A stretch of DNA of 64,000 nucleotides from Paracoccus salsus (GCF_021556615.1 NZ_JAKGGD010000003.1:1-64000); one strand, 5' to 3'. Counted from the stretch's first letter, positions 12,513 to 22,585 are shown. Notes: generated by a model not told the origin, from the letters alone. Numbers and translations are program-made.

Positions 12513-13250
12513 ATGATCCTGCGCATGCTGTTCCGCCCCCCGGCATCCCAACCACCAAAGCCCGAAACGGGCGCTCGGGCCGGCGCGGCACGCTGGCGGC
12601 CCTTGCGCCGCGTGCTGATCTGGGTGCGCTGGTTCGCGCTGCGCGTGCTGTTGCTGATGGCCGTGCTGGTCGGGTTTTATGCCCTGGTCAATCCGCCGAC
12701 CACCTGGACCATCCTGTCGGAATCGCGCAGCCATGCGATCAGCCCGCGCGAATGGGTCGATATCGGGGATGTCGCGCCGGTGATGCGGCGATCAGTGGTC
12801 GCGGCCGAGGATGCCAATTTCTGTCTGCACTGGGGCTTCGACATGACCGAGATCCGCAAGGTGGTGGCGTCGGGGTCAAGCCGCGGCGCCTCGACCATCA
12901 CCCAGCAGACCGCCAAGAACGTGTTCCTGTGGCAGGGCCGCAGCTGGCCGCGCAAGCTGCTGGAGACGATCTACACGCCGATGATCGAGGCGTTCTGGTC
13001 CAAGCAGCGCATCCTCGAGGTCTATCTGAACCTGGCCGAATTCGGTCCCGGCATCTTTGGCGTCGGTGCCGCCTCGCGCGAGTATTTCGGCGTCTCGCCC
13101 GCGCAGCTGACGCCGGTTCAGGCCGCGCGGCTGGCCGCCGTGCTGCCGGCACCGAAAAGCCGCAGCCCCCAGCGCGCCTCGGCCCGGTCGCGATCCATTG
13201 CCGACGGAGCGGCCACGATTGCGCGGGATGGCCGCGCCAGCTGCCTGTAG
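12513..13250 (+). CDS. mtgA: Monofunctional peptidoglycan transglycosylase
   Basis: MtgA polymerises lipid II into glycan strands without cross-linking. The 245-residue protein has a basic N-terminus, a single membrane anchor near residues 35-60 (ALRVLLLMAVLVGFYALV) and a GT51 domain. The family signatures are visible: AAEDANFCLHWGFD with the catalytic Glu near residue 98, GASTITQQTAKNVFL, and KQRILEVYLNLAEFGPGIFG. It lies outside any division cluster here. The start matches the expected cytoplasmic tail, although no strong ribosome site is visible. Confidence 0.94.
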   Translation: MILRMLFRPPASQPPKPETGARAGAARWRPLRRVLIWVRWFALRVLLLMAVLVGFYALVNPPTTWTILSESRSHAISPREWVDIGDVAPVMRRSVVAAEDANFCLHWGFDMTEIRKVVASGSSRGASTITQQTAKNVFLWQGRSWPRKLLETIYTPMIEAFWSKQRILEVYLNLAEFGPGIFGVGAASREYFGVSPAQLTPVQAARLAAVLPAPKSRSPQRASARSRSIADGAATIARDGRASCL

Positions 13251-13263
13251 CTGCGCGTTCCGG

Positions 13264-13292
13264 TTGAATCACCGCCTGCGCCGCCTTATCAA
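13264..13292 (+). promoter_or_regulatory. Sigma-70-type promoter before the glutathione transferase gene
   Basis: TTGAAT (13264-13269) and TATCAA (13287-13292) are separated by 17 bases, 37 bases before the start codon at 13329. Good agreement with housekeeping consensus for a GC-rich alphaproteobacterium. Confidence 0.5.
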
Positions 13293-13328
13293 GGCGCCGT
13301 TGCGCATGAAGGGGGTCTCGAGCAGTCG

Positions 13329-14015
13329 ATGAACAACAATACGCAGACCACGCGACTATATCATTCCATGCTGTCGCCGTTTTGCCGCAAGGTTCGGCTG
13401 GTTCTGGCCGAAAAGAAGATCGAGGTCGAACTGGTCGAGGAACGCTACTGGGAAAATCCGCCCGATCTGAAGCGTCGGAACCCGGCCGGAAAGCTGCCGG
13501 TGCTGCGCCACCGCGGCAACATGCTGGCCGAGAGCCAGGCGATCGTCGAATATCTGGACGAGACCGTGCCCGAACCGGCGCTGATGCCAAAGGCGCCGCT
13601 GGAACGCCATGAGGTGCGGCGCCTGTGCGCGTGGTTCGACGACAAGTTCAACGACGAGGTCACCCAGCCGATCCTGGGCGAGCGGGTGTGGAAGAAGATC
13701 ATGCGCTCTGGCTATCCCGACAGCCGCGCGGTCAAGGGCGGGCTGCGCGCGATCAAGGAGCATATCGACTATCTCAGCATGCTTCTGGACAGCCGTCGCT
13801 GGCTTGCAGGCAACGCGATCTCGCTGGCGGATTTCACCGCTGCCGCGCATTTTTCCTGTCTGGACTACATCTCGGACGTGGACTGGGACCGCTCGGAGGC
13901 GCTGCGCGACTGGTATGCAACGATCAAGTCGCGTCCGGCCTTCCGCAGCGTCCTGGCCGATCAGGTGCCGGGGATCCACCCCGCCCCGCATTATGCCGAA
14001 CTCGACTTCGGATAG
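13329..14015 (+). CDS. Glutathione S-transferase family protein
   Basis: This 228-residue cytosolic protein has a thioredoxin-like N-terminal domain ([20 protein letters not shown], Ser/Cys region at residues 13-19), the cis-Pro segment GKLPVLRH and [11 protein letters not shown] typical of the glutathione-binding site, then an all-helical C-terminal domain with [20 protein letters not shown]. The SPFC motif suggests a Ser- or Cys-type catalytic residue rather than Tyr. Substrate is unknown. It has its own promoter and is followed by a hairpin before queG. Confidence 0.9.
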   Translation: MNNNTQTTRLYHSMLSPFCRKVRLVLAEKKIEVELVEERYWENPPDLKRRNPAGKLPVLRHRGNMLAESQAIVEYLDETVPEPALMPKAPLERHEVRRLCAWFDDKFNDEVTQPILGERVWKKIMRSGYPDSRAVKGGLRAIKEHIDYLSMLLDSRRWLAGNAISLADFTAAAHFSCLDYISDVDWDRSEALRDWYATIKSRPAFRSVLADQVPGIHPAPHYAELDFG

Positions 14016-14017
14016 GC

Positions 14018-14038
14018 ATGGGGGGCGCCGTCCCCCAT
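14018..14038 (+). terminator. Hairpin after the glutathione transferase gene
   Basis: ATGGGGG (14018-14024) pairs with CCCCCAT (14032-14038) immediately after the stop codon. The stem and the following CGCCCC stretch resemble a GC-rich intergenic motif that recurs at two other places in this window. Confidence 0.5.
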
Positions 14039-14079
14039 CGCCCCAGGCCGGGCCGCAGGCCGACATCCCGGCACAGGCG

Positions 14080-15108
14080 ATGAAACGCGCCCTGGACGCG
14101 ACGGCGCAAGAGATGGGCTTTGCCCGGATGCGGGTCACGACGCCAGACGCGGTGCCGCAGGTTGCCGGCAGGCTGCAGGGCTTCCTGGACGCCGGCCGGC
14201 ATGGGCAGATGGGCTGGATGGCCGAACGCAGCCACTGGCGGGGCGATCCGGCGGCACTGTGGCCCGAGGCACGTTCGGTGGTCATGCTGGCCGAGCTTTA
14301 CACCCCCGACCATGATCCGCTGGCCGTTCTGGACGCACGCGACCGGGCCGCGATCAGCGTCTATGCCCATGGGCGCGACTATCATGACATCGTCAAGAAA
14401 CGGCTCAAGCGTCTGGGGCGCTGGCTGCTGGAGCAGGCCCCGGGCGAGGCGATCAAGGTCTTCGTGGACACCGCACCGGTCATGGAAAAGCCGCTGGCGC
14501 AGGCGGCGGGGCTGGGCTGGCAGGGCAAGCATACCAATCTGCTGTCGCGTGAACTGGGCAGCTGGTTCTTTCTGGGCGCCATCTTCACCACCCTCGCCTT
14601 GCCGCCCGACGCCCCCGAGAGCGAACATTGCGGCAGTTGCACGGCCTGTCTGGACATCTGTCCGACCGATGCCTTTCCGGCGCCCTTCCAGCTGGATGCA
14701 AGGCGCTGCATCTCGTATCTGACGATCGAGCATGCCGGACCGGTGGACCCCGGCCTGCGGGCGCTGATGGGCAACCGGATCTATGGCTGCGACGACTGCC
14801 TGGCGGTCTGTCCCTGGAACAAGTTCGCCCAGGCCGGGTCCGAGATGCGCTATCGCGGGACGGTCGGCGCCCCGCCGCTGGAGGAGCTGGCCCGGCTGGA
14901 CGATGCCGGCTTTCGGGCGCGGTTTTCGGGCAGCCCGATCAAGCGGATCGGGCGCGACCGGTTTGTCCGCAACGTCCTCTATGCGATCGGCAATTCCGGC
15001 GAGGCCCGACTGCGCCCCGTCGCACAGGATCTGGCCGGGGACGCGGACGCCACAGTCGCGGATGCGGCACGATGGGCCGCGCAGCGCCTGGCCGACCCCG
15101 CCCGCTAA
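14080..15108 (+). CDS. queG: Epoxyqueuosine reductase
   Basis: QueG carries out the last step of queuosine tRNA modification, reducing epoxyqueuosine to queuosine with a cobalamin cofactor and two 4Fe-4S clusters. The 342-residue protein has the conserved central segment [20 protein letters not shown] and [18 protein letters not shown], then the ferredoxin-like cysteines [16 protein letters not shown] and [15 protein letters not shown]. The ATG at 14080 was chosen because family members begin a few residues before an [13 protein letters not shown] strand; the frame is open further upstream. It overlaps the 3' end of the convergent RTX gene by four bases. Confidence 0.95.
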   Translation: MKRALDATAQEMGFARMRVTTPDAVPQVAGRLQGFLDAGRHGQMGWMAERSHWRGDPAALWPEARSVVMLAELYTPDHDPLAVLDARDRAAISVYAHGRDYHDIVKKRLKRLGRWLLEQAPGEAIKVFVDTAPVMEKPLAQAAGLGWQGKHTNLLSRELGSWFFLGAIFTTLALPPDAPESEHCGSCTACLDICPTDAFPAPFQLDARRCISYLTIEHAGPVDPGLRALMGNRIYGCDDCLAVCPWNKFAQAGSEMRYRGTVGAPPLEELARLDDAGFRARFSGSPIKRIGRDRFVRNVLYAIGNSGEARLRPVAQDLAGDADATVADAARWAAQRLADPAR

Positions 15109-18100
15109 AGCAGGAAATCGTCGCCGTCCAGCCACAGACGACCGGACAGGCGGATCAGCATCTCGGCGCTACCATCACCGTCGATATCCACGATGACCCG
15201 AGTCTCGCCACGAAAGTGATACCAGCGCAGCTGGTGATCGTCGGAAAAGCCGCCACGACCAATATAGGTCAGGTCCAGTGCCGAAAGATCGAGGTGATCC
15301 TGGCCCGGCGTGAAGTCGACGATCAGATCGGCCCCACGCCCGGTGCGACTGTCCGCGACCGAATCATAGCGAAACACGTCCGCCCCGCCCCCGCCGCTGA
15401 GGCGGTCGGCGCCACCACCGCCGACCAGCGTATCCGAGCCTGGCCCACCCCACAGCCGGTCGGCCCCGCTCTGTCCGAACAGGAGGTCGTTTCCGCTGCC
15501 GCCATAGAGCTTGTCATTTCCGCTGCCGCCGAAAAGCGTGTCGCGCCCTGCATTGCCGAAGGCAACATCGTTCCCTCCGCCCAGCTTGGCCAGATCATTG
15601 CCACCACCGGCCTCGTGCAGGATATCGCGATGCCGGCCGCCGATGATCGTGTCGTTTCCGGACCCGGTGCGGATCTGGTTGAAACCGCTGCCGGCGAAGA
15701 TGCGGTTATGGCCGCCATGTCCGTGCAGGATGTCGTCGCCCGATCCGCCCTTCAGCACGTCGTCGCCATGGCCACCCAGAAGGATGTCGCTGCCGCTGCC
15801 GCCGATCAGCAGGTCGGCGCCCCTTCCCCCGACCAGGTAGTCGTTGCCGCCGCCCCCGACCAGCGTGTCGTTGCCCCAGCCTCCGTCAAGCCGGTCGTTG
15901 CCGCCGCCGCCGCGCAGCAGGTCGTTGCCGCTGTTGCCATAAAGACTGTCGGCACCGCTGCCGCCGTCAAGACGGTCATGGCCACCCCCCCCGACGATGC
16001 GGTCGTTACCGGACTCGCCGTATATCCTGTCATTCCCGCCGCCGCCGTAAAGTCGGTCATGGCCCCCGCCGCCAGCGATGAGGTCATTGCCGCTTTGCCC
16101 GTAGATCGTGTCGCTGCCCGGTCCGCCTTTCAGCGTATCCCGGCCCCACCCACCCAGCATCCGGTCATTGCCCCAGCCGCCATAGAGGGCGTCCGAACCC
16201 CGCCCCGAGATCAGCGTGTCGTTGCCCCCTCCGCCGATCAGGCGATTATGGCCCGACTTGTCCTCGATGTAGTCGTCGCCCGCGTCACCCAGCAGCGTGT
16301 CGTTGCCCGACTCGCCATACAGCGTGTCGTCGCCCGTGCCCCCGGATATGCGGTCGGCCCCTCTTCCTCCCCTGAGCAGATCATTGCCGTCGCCCCCGAA
16401 GATGAAATCATCGCCGTCCTCGCCGAAGATGATGTCGCTGTCCCATTCGCCATGCAGCGTGTCCGCACCCGAGCCGCCCTGAATGAGGTCGGCGCCCCTG
16501 CCGCCATAGATGAGGTCGTTTCCGCCTCCGGCGATCAGCGTGTCGTCGCCATCGCCGCCGAGAAGCCGGTTATGACCCCACAGATCCTCGAGGTAATCGT
16601 TGCCCGCCTCACCGGACAGCGTGTCGTTGCCCGCCTCGCCATAGATGCGATCATGGCCGTCCCCGCCGTAAAGCAGGTCGGCGCCGGGCCCGCCATAGAT
16701 CAGGTCGTCGCCATCCCCGCCATAGATCAGGTCGTCGCCGTCCTCGCCGAAAAGCCAGTCGTTGCCCGCGTCCCCGAACAGCGTGTCGCGATCCGTGCCG
16801 CCCAGCATCGAATCGTCGCCATCGCCGCCCCGCAGCAGGTCGGAGCCGGCATCGCCGCGGACGGTGTCATTGCCTGCACCTGCCGAGACCGTGTCATCGC
16901 CCGCCCCGGCGACGATGTAGTCGTTGCCTTGCCCGCCGAGAAGCTGATCGGGGCCATCACTGCCGAACAGCCAGCGCCCCATGGTCGAGGGCGCGTCATC
17001 GGGGGTGATGGCCTGGGGGTCCAGCTCAGGCAGCAGGTAATGCGCGATGGGGAACATCGCGTTCGAGAAATCCTCGGCCGTCAGCGACCGCCCGTCGCTG
17101 GTGCGGATGTCGATGATGGAATTGCCATACGTGATCCGCATGCCGTAGCTTTGCGGCTGGAAACCCAGCTGCCACGTGCTGCGGATCATGCCAAGCATCG
17201 ACAGGTCCAGGCGATCCACGCCCATTTCGAAGTCATGCAGGATGACCCGTCCGTCGAAGCGGCGGACAACGAAGATGTCGGCGCCCTCTCCGCCGATCAT
17301 CATGATGTCCTGATTTCCGGAAACGAGGATGTCGTCGCCCGCCCCCCCCTCCAGCCGCGTGGTGCCGTCCTGCGCGACAAGCAGGTCGTTGCCCGCGCCG
17401 CCGACGGCGGTGCCGGTCGATGCGGTCCCGGTCACACCCAGATTGCCCGGGTCGAAGACCAGCTGCGTCAGCCCGGTCTCGGTCGCGCTGCTGACAAAGA
17501 CCGCGATCTTGCGGCCGATCACCTGGGTCTCGATCGCACTGACATCGGCAAGCGTCATGCCGTTGGTGTCGGCGATGGTGGTCAGATGCAGAAGCCGGCC
17601 CTCGGGCAGCAGCGTGAACACGCTGATGCCGTCATCGACGCCGCCGACGAACACGAAGCCGCGCCCGTCCACCGTGGCTGTCGAAAGCGCGGTCGCCGAC
17701 TGGAACCGGGTCGTCAGTTCGTCGATGATGTGATCGGTGGTGGTCAGGCCGCCATTCGCGCCGAGCCTGAAGACCGTCAGCGACGATGACGACGAGCCGG
17801 CCATCACCAGAAAGGTCTTGCCATCGACCTTCAGGACCGCGGCGTCGGTCGGAATGTCATAGCCGGTCCCCTGCCCGGCGACATGCATGCTGCCTGCCCC
17901 CAGGACGCCATCTTCGCTGATCTGATGGGTCGAAATGAAGTTCCCGCCCGACGACAGCGCGACCAGTATCCGCTGACCGCCGACGGTGACATCAAGGATC
18001 TTGTCCAGCCCCGCCCCCTCGATCGGGTTGCTGGCGGGCAGTGGCAGCGCCGAGCGGATCGACAGGCTGCCATCCGACATCACCCGATGGACGGTCAGCG

Positions 18101-18542
18101 TCAGGTCGTTGCCGAAGCCGGAATAGACGAAGGTGCCGGCACTGGTGGAAAACTGCCCAAGCGCGGTGACCGGGTTCCCGACCTGCATGGCGGGCAGCAG
18201 CGTGGCAAAGCCTGACAGCACCCCGTTCGGATCCGTCGCAACCCCCATCGCCTCGGCGCCGCCAAGCTGACCCAGATGCAGATAGGCGCCGTCCGCCAGT
18301 TGCAGAACGGTCAGTTCCGGATTTCGCTGGTAGCCGAAGCCGGGCAGGAAAGGCAGGCTGTCGACCATCGTCAGGGGCTGATCGGGGTCGCTGAACGCGA
18401 AACTCGCCACGCCGCCATCGATATGGGTGGTGCTGAACAACAGCAGCTGACCGCCGATCCGCGCGATGGCCAGATCGGTTATGTTCGCAAGCCAGCGTGT
18501 CTCCGTGGTCCCGTATGTGGCCACGTGGCGATAGCCAAGCAT
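15105..18542 (-). CDS. Large RTX calcium-binding exoprotein with beta-propeller-like N-terminus
   Basis: This 1145-residue protein is predicted to be secreted by a type I system. Residues 1 to about 390 are a series of repeated beta strands ([35 protein letters not shown]) that look like a beta-propeller. About residues 395-560 mix a first RTX pair with a DUF-like insert. From about residue 560 to 1060 there are roughly fifty GGxGxDxLxG nonapeptides expected to bind calcium as a parallel beta-roll. The end, [20 protein letters not shown] then DDFLL, is the uncleaved secretion-signal type seen in serralysin-like proteins. No catalytic motif is visible, so it may be a surface, adhesion or matrix protein. 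No ABC exporter, HlyD or TolC gene is in the window. It has a weak ribosome site (AGGAC) before the ATG. Confidence 0.88.
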   Translation of the reverse strand: MLGYRHVATYGTTETRWLANITDLAIARIGGQLLLFSTTHIDGGVASFAFSDPDQPLTMVDSLPFLPGFGYQRNPELTVLQLADGAYLHLGQLGGAEAMGVATDPNGVLSGFATLLPAMQVGNPVTALGQFSTSAGTFVYSGFGNDLTLTVHRVMSDGSLSIRSALPLPASNPIEGAGLDKILDVTVGGQRILVALSSGGNFISTHQISEDGVLGAGSMHVAGQGTGYDIPTDAAVLKVDGKTFLVMAGSSSSSLTVFRLGANGGLTTTDHIIDELTTRFQSATALSTATVDGRGFVFVGGVDDGISVFTLLPEGRLLHLTTIADTNGMTLADVSAIETQVIGRKIAVFVSSATETGLTQLVFDPGNLGVTGTASTGTAVGGAGNDLLVAQDGTTRLEGGAGDDILVSGNQDIMMIGGEGADIFVVRRFDGRVILHDFEMGVDRLDLSMLGMIRSTWQLGFQPQSYGMRITYGNSIIDIRTSDGRSLTAEDFSNAMFPIAHYLLPELDPQAITPDDAPSTMGRWLFGSDGPDQLLGGQGNDYIVAGAGDDTVSAGAGNDTVRGDAGSDLLRGGDGDDSMLGGTDRDTLFGDAGNDWLFGEDGDDLIYGGDGDDLIYGGPGADLLYGGDGHDRIYGEAGNDTLSGEAGNDYLEDLWGHNRLLGGDGDDTLIAGGGNDLIYGGRGADLIQGGSGADTLHGEWDSDIIFGEDGDDFIFGGDGNDLLRGGRGADRISGGTGDDTLYGESGNDTLLGDAGDDYIEDKSGHNRLIGGGGNDTLISGRGSDALYGGWGNDRMLGGWGRDTLKGGPGSDTIYGQSGNDLIAGGGGHDRLYGGGGNDRIYGESGNDRIVGGGGHDRLDGGSGADSLYGNSGNDLLRGGGGNDRLDGGWGNDTLVGGGGNDYLVGGRGADLLIGGSGSDILLGGHGDDVLKGGSGDDILHGHGGHNRIFAGSGFNQIRTGSGNDTIIGGRHRDILHEAGGGNDLAKLGGGNDVAFGNAGRDTLFGGSGNDKLYGGSGNDLLFGQSGADRLWGGPGSDTLVGGGGADRLSGGGGADVFRYDSVADSRTGRGADLIVDFTPGQDHLDLSALDLTYIGRGGFSDDHQLRWYHFRGETRVIVDIDGDGSAEMLIRLSGRLWLDGDDFLL

Positions 18543-18645
18543 GTCCTGTCCACGCGCAAGATCGTTCAGTCCCTTGAAGTTAAGGGTGTGCGTTTAACAA
18601 GCCATGCAGGAGGGGGGGTCGCGCAATGCCGAAATGACCGACATT

Positions 18646-19425
18646 TTAGGGTCTTTCCGGAAATCCGGCACCGCTTGGCCCGGGCTCGACGGGAAATGCC
18701 AGCGGGCCGTAGAGGATCAGCCCCGGCTGGGTCACCTCGGCCGATCGCATCATCTCGGCAAGCCCGTCCACGGTGGTCCTGACCAGGCGCTGATGCGGGT
18801 GGCCGACCGCTTCGGCAAACAGCGCGGGTGTATCTCCGGGCAGGCCGTGCTTTCGCAGGCCGGCCGCCATCACGGGAAAGCTGCGCTGGCCCATGAAGAC
18901 GACGGTGGTGACGGCCGGATCGGCGAGGGCGGCCCAGTTGATGTCCTCGGGCAGATGCCCGGTGACGTCGGCGCCGGTCACGAACTGCACGCGCCGGGCG
19001 GTCAGCCGCCGTGTCAGCGGGAGGCCGGCCGCCGCGGCCGCAGCGCTGGCCGATGTCACGCCGGGCACGATCTCGAACGCGATGCCAGCGCCGGTGAGGG
19101 CGATCAGCTCTTCTTCGAGCCGCCCGAAAATCCCCGCATCGCCCGATTTCAGGCGCACCACGCGCCGTCCAGCCTGAGCGTGGCCGATCAGCAGCGCGTT
19201 GACATGTTCCTGCCTGGCCGAGGGACGGCCCGCGCGCTTGCCCACGGCGATCAGTTCCGCGCCCGGTCCCGCATGGTCCAGCACCGATCCCGAGGCGAGA
19301 TCGTCGAACAGCACGACATCCGCCTGGGCCAGACGCCGCGCGGCCTTCAGTGTCAGCAATTCGGGGTCGCCCGGACCGGCCGAGACCAGAGAGACAAATC
19401 CGGATGGTTGGGCGGGATCGGGCAC
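18646..19425 (-). CDS. cobA: Uroporphyrinogen-III C-methyltransferase
   Basis: The enzyme (SUMT) methylates uroporphyrinogen III at C2 and C7 to precorrin-2, the branch point to cobalamin and siroheme. The 259-residue protein shows the hallmark VSLVSAGPGDPELLTLKA, then VVRLKSGDAGIFGRLEEE, the SAM-binding VPGVTSASAAAA and the late AEAVGHPHQRLVRTT. It lacks the extra CysG dehydrogenase/chelatase domains. No other cobalamin or siroheme gene is adjacent, and I saw no cobalamin riboswitch upstream. Confidence 0.94.
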   Translation of the reverse strand: MPDPAQPSGFVSLVSAGPGDPELLTLKAARRLAQADVVLFDDLASGSVLDHAGPGAELIAVGKRAGRPSARQEHVNALLIGHAQAGRRVVRLKSGDAGIFGRLEEELIALTGAGIAFEIVPGVTSASAAAAAAGLPLTRRLTARRVQFVTGADVTGHLPEDINWAALADPAVTTVVFMGQRSFPVMAAGLRKHGLPGDTPALFAEAVGHPHQRLVRTTVDGLAEMMRSAEVTQPGLILYGPLAFPVEPGPSGAGFPERP

Positions 19426-19497
19426 GGAACAGCGCTTTCAGGTCGGCGACACCGTGTCTGCTATACCACCCCCGTCCTCGCAGACAATGCCGGCGCA

Positions 19498-19522
19498 TGC
19501 CACCAGCGCGAAAGCGGTGGCA
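19498..19522. repeat. Perfect inverted repeat between cobA and phrB
   Basis: TGCCACC (19498-19504) and GGTGGCA (19516-19522) are perfect inverted arms around an 11-base loop in the 155-base gap between the divergent cobA and photolyase genes. No T tract follows on either side, so an operator or RNA hairpin is more likely than a terminator. Confidence 0.45.
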
Positions 19523-19580
19523 CGGATGAAACTTTCGGCGTTCTCATGCGTGTGTGTCGAGTAGAAGGCTGGAGAGGACA

Positions 19581-20963
19581 ATGGCGGTTATTTGCTGGTT
19601 CCGGCGTGTGTTGCGCCTGGACGACCATCCGGCGCTTGTCGCCGCGAGCGGCGCGGGGCCGGTGATCCCGCTGGTGATCCTTGATCCCGCCGAGGCTCGG
19701 GCGCATCCCGCCAGCGCACAGCGGCAGGCCATGTCCCTGCCCCGGCTTGAAGCCAGGCTGCGACAGCGCCACAGCCGCCTGATCGTCCGGCGCGGAGATC
19801 CGGCCGAGATGCTTGAAGCCATCGCCCGCGAAACCGGCGCGACGGAGATTCACACCACAGAGGGATTTCCCTTCGCAAGCGACCATGGGCTGAAGGCGGC
19901 GTGCGAGCGTGGTGGGGCGAGGTTGCAGCTGCATCCCGCGGCCGATCTGGTGCCGCGCGGGTCCGTGCGGACCCAGCAAGACGGCATCTACAAGGTTTTC
20001 ACGCCGTTCTGGCGCGCGCTGCGCGGTGTCGATATCCTGCGTCCGGTGGACCCGCCCGGCCTGAGCCTTCCCGATGCCTGGCCAGACAGCGATGGCACCG
20101 ACTGGCCCGAGGCACGTTCGGCGATGAACCGGGGCTGGGACGTGGTCGCGGATCATGTCCAGGCGGGCGAGGACGAGGCCCGGGACAGGCTGGATGCGTT
20201 TCTGGCCGGCCCGATCGCGGATTACGCCGACCATCGCGACCAGCCTTGGCGCGAGGCCGGCACTTCGGGGCTGTCCGATGCGCTGGCAGTCGGCGAGATC
20301 AGTGCAAGGCGCATCTGGCATGTCGGATTGGCCGCGCGCGAGGACGGCCGCCAGGGCGTCGAGGATTTCCTGCGCGAGGTAGCGTGGCGCGAATTTGCAC
20401 GCGAGCTGTTGCACGACAGCCCCGACATGGCGGAACGCTGCTGGCGCAAGGAATGGAATGATTTTCCGTGGAGACGGGACAACAGCGACGCCGAAGCCTG
20501 GCGACGCGCCCGCACCGGCGTGCCGATGGTCGATGCCGGGCTGCGCGAACTGCTTGTGACCGGCCGGATGCATAACCGCGTCCGCATGGTCGTCGGCAGC
20601 TACCTGACGAAACATCTGCTGACCGACTGGCGCGTCGGGCTGGACTGGTTCGCGCGCACGCTGACCGACTGGGACGCGGCATCCAACGCAATGAACTGGC
20701 AGTGGGTGGCGGGCTGCGGGCCGGACGCCTCGCCCTATTTCCGGGTCTTCAACCCCGATACGCAAGCCGGGAAGTTCGACGCGAAATCACGCTATCGCGA
20801 CCACTGGCTGAAACCCGATGCACCCGGCGCACAAGCCTTCGCCAACGCCGCGCCCAGGTCATGGGGCATTGACCTGAACCGCGCGCCGGCCCCCGGCCTA
20901 TCACTGTCGCAGGGCCGGTCCCGGGCCCTGACCGCCTACGAGGATTTCAAGGAGCAAGCATGA
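19581..20963 (+). CDS. phrB: Deoxyribodipyrimidine photolyase
   Basis: This 460-residue flavoprotein should repair UV cyclobutane dimers using blue light, FAD and an antenna chromophore. The N-terminal antenna domain begins VICWFRRVLRLDDHPAL; the usual FRRDLRL motif has Val in place of Asp. The C-terminal FAD domain contains REVAWREFARELLHDSPDMA, RMHNRVRMVVGSYLTKHLLTDW and NWQWVAGCGPDASPYFRVFN. GGAGAGG lies just before the ATG. It starts a + strand group with DUF2177 and SDR genes through overlapping codons. In Rhodobacter the photolyase gene belongs to the RpoE/ChrR singlet-oxygen regulon. Confidence 0.93.
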   Translation: MAVICWFRRVLRLDDHPALVAASGAGPVIPLVILDPAEARAHPASAQRQAMSLPRLEARLRQRHSRLIVRRGDPAEMLEAIARETGATEIHTTEGFPFASDHGLKAACERGGARLQLHPAADLVPRGSVRTQQDGIYKVFTPFWRALRGVDILRPVDPPGLSLPDAWPDSDGTDWPEARSAMNRGWDVVADHVQAGEDEARDRLDAFLAGPIADYADHRDQPWREAGTSGLSDALAVGEISARRIWHVGLAAREDGRQGVEDFLREVAWREFARELLHDSPDMAERCWRKEWNDFPWRRDNSDAEAWRRARTGVPMVDAGLRELLVTGRMHNRVRMVVGSYLTKHLLTDWRVGLDWFARTLTDWDAASNAMNWQWVAGCGPDASPYFRVFNPDTQAGKFDAKSRYRDHWLKPDAPGAQAFANAAPRSWGIDLNRAPAPGLSLSQGRSRALTAYEDFKEQA

Positions 20964-21361
20964 TGAAACTGGTCGTACTCTATGTCTCGACACTGGTGAT
21001 TTTCCTGGCGGTCGATGTGGTCGGCATCAGGACCCTGATCCGCCCGATCTTCGAGCGGCATATCGGCGATCTGCTGGCCGATCCGTTCCGACTGGGACCG
21101 GCGGCGGCATTCTATGCCTTCTACATCGTCGGCGTGCTTTACTTCGTTTCGGTGCCGGCGCTGCGCGATGGCGCGCCGGTCCAGGCATTGCTGGCCGGCG
21201 CGCTGCTTGGGCTGATGTGCTATGGCACCTATGAATTCACCAGCCTGGCGATCATGCGCGACTGGTCGTGGCAGCAGGTGATCGTGGACACGCTGTGGGG
21301 TGGCTTCCTGACCGGGGTATCGGCCTGGGCGGGTGTGACGATCGCGCGGATGGTCGGCTGA
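20960..21361 (+). CDS. DUF2177 family membrane protein
   Basis: A 133-residue inner-membrane protein with four predicted hydrophobic segments: LVVLYVSTLVIFLAVDVVGI, AAAFYAFYIVGVLYFVSV, ALLAGALLGLMCYGTYEFTS and TLWGGFLTGVSAWAGVTIAR. The pattern, with the acidic residue in the first helix and GxxxYGTYE, is that of DUF2177. Function is unknown, but such genes commonly neighbour photolyase and lipid-remodelling genes. Its start overlaps the photolyase stop (ATGATGA) and its stop overlaps the next start, so the three are one transcription unit. Confidence 0.9.
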   Translation: MMKLVVLYVSTLVIFLAVDVVGIRTLIRPIFERHIGDLLADPFRLGPAAAFYAFYIVGVLYFVSVPALRDGAPVQALLAGALLGLMCYGTYEFTSLAIMRDWSWQQVIVDTLWGGFLTGVSAWAGVTIARMVG

Positions 21362-22026
21362 TGCGGGCCCTGATCCTGGGGACATCCGGCGGGATCGGCG
21401 GCGCGATCCGTGACACTCTGCTGGCCCGCGGCGGCGAGGTGATCGGCCTGTCGCGCAGCGGGGACGGGCTGGATTTGACGGATGACGCGACGCTGGCCGG
21501 TCACGCCGCCCGGCTTGAAGCGCAGCCGTTCGATCTGATCCTCAATGCGACAGGCGCGCTGGTGATCGACGGCGTCGAGCCCGAGAAATCCCTTGACGCG
21601 GTGGACCCGCAGGCCATGGCGCGACAATTCGCGCTGAACGCGACCGGCGTGGCGCTTGCGATCCGGCATTTTGCGCCACTGCTGGCGCGGGACCGGCACG
21701 CGGTCTTTGCCTCGCTTTCGGCGCGGGTCGGCTCGATCGGCGACAACCGGCTGGGCGGCTGGGTCGCCTACCGCGCGGCGAAGGCGGCCCAGAACCAGAT
21801 CATCCGGACGGCAGCCATCGAATGGAAGCGCCGCAACAGGCACAGCATCGTCGTCGCGCTGCATCCGGGCACGGTCGAGACGCCGCTGACCGCGAAATAT
21901 GCCGCGCGCCATCCGACGATAACGCCCGAGCGCAGCGCCGAGGCGCTGCTGTCGGTGATCGAAGGGCTGACCCCCGAGGATACCGGCAGCTTCTGGGACT
22001 GGAAGGGTGAGCGCGTGCCGTGGTGA
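21361..22026 (+). CDS. Short-chain dehydrogenase/reductase
   Basis: This 221-residue SDR has the NAD(P)-binding GTSGGIGGAIRDTLLARGG at the N-terminus, the NATGAL strand, the catalytic Ser in FASLSARVGSIGDN and YRAAKAAQNQIIRT with the Tyr-x3-Lys pair. It resembles the CsgA/C-factor type of small SDR. Substrate is unknown. It overlaps the DUF2177 stop by one base and ends eight bases from the convergent glutathione peroxidase gene. Confidence 0.88.
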   Translation: MRALILGTSGGIGGAIRDTLLARGGEVIGLSRSGDGLDLTDDATLAGHAARLEAQPFDLILNATGALVIDGVEPEKSLDAVDPQAMARQFALNATGVALAIRHFAPLLARDRHAVFASLSARVGSIGDNRLGGWVAYRAAKAAQNQIIRTAAIEWKRRNRHSIVVALHPGTVETPLTAKYAARHPTITPERSAEALLSVIEGLTPEDTGSFWDWKGERVPW

Positions 22027-22033
22027 TCGGGGT

Positions 22034-22585
22034 TCAGGATGCCAGATAGGGCGCGAAGGTTGCGTGGATAGCCTTGCCGTCGGGCTTGGTGAACGACCCC
22101 CAGGTGCCGAGGATCCGGCCCTGCGGGTCGAGCAGCACCTTGGAAAAGTTCCATTTCGGGACGAAGCCGGTCTGCTCGCGAACCCAGGCGTAGAAGGGAT
22201 GCACGTCGCCCTTGGCGACCGACAGGATATCGGTCATCGGCAGCGTGATGCCGTATTCCAGCGTGCAGTATTCCTTGACCTTTTCGGCATCCTCCAACTC
22301 CTGGTTGAAGTCGTCCGACGGAACGGCCAGCACCACCAGCCCGGCCGGGCCATACTGCTCATGCATGCTCTGCATGTCGCGCAACTGGCCCGCGAAGCCG
22401 CATAGCGAGGCGGTGTTGACGACCAGCACGGGCTTGCCGCGCCACCCGGCGCTGTCGATAACGTCCCCGTCGATCGAGGGAAAGGTAAAGCGCGGCGCAG
22501 GCTCGGCGCTGGCGCGGCGGGCACCAAGGCCGGTCAGGGCGGCGGAAACAGAGGTGGCAAGCGTCAGGAACAGTCGGCGATGCAT
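22034..22585 (-). CDS. Glutathione peroxidase family protein, exported
   Basis: This 183-residue thiol peroxidase has the family motifs NTASLCGFAGQLRDMQ, with the probable peroxidatic Cys, and WNFSKVLLDPQGRI near the end. The usual FPCNQF segment reads VPSDDFNQE, so the second Cys is absent. Residues 1-27 (HRRLFLTLATSVSAALTGLG) form a signal peptide with an RR pair, suggesting export, possibly by Tat. It is the last gene of a seven-gene minus-strand run, 14 bases after the TspO-like gene, and fits an oxidative-stress theme. Confidence 0.9.
   Translation of the reverse strand: MHRRLFLTLATSVSAALTGLGARRASAEPAPRFTFPSIDGDVIDSAGWRGKPVLVVNTASLCGFAGQLRDMQSMHEQYGPAGLVVLAVPSDDFNQELEDAEKVKEYCTLEYGITLPMTDILSVAKGDVHPFYAWVREQTGFVPKWNFSKVLLDPQGRILGTWGSFTKPDGKAIHATFAPYLAS

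Noticed and set aside
15300..16980. CRISPR-like regularly spaced DNA repeats
   Set aside because: The periodicity of about 27 bases encodes RTX nonapeptides in frame. Units vary by codon and there are no conserved repeat/spacer blocks.
14628..17789. A continuous + strand open frame of 1053 codons with many Val-Val-Ala repeats
   Set aside because: It is the antisense of the RTX repeats. The repeat codon pattern removes stops on the opposite strand, and the real protein is the minus-strand RTX gene with a clear calcium-binding motif and secretion end.
19426..19580. Cobalamin riboswitch or ECF promoter between cobA and phrB
   Set aside because: No B12-box-like sequence was found, and TGAAACT..TGTGTC near 19527-19558 is too loose a match to any ECF consensus to call.
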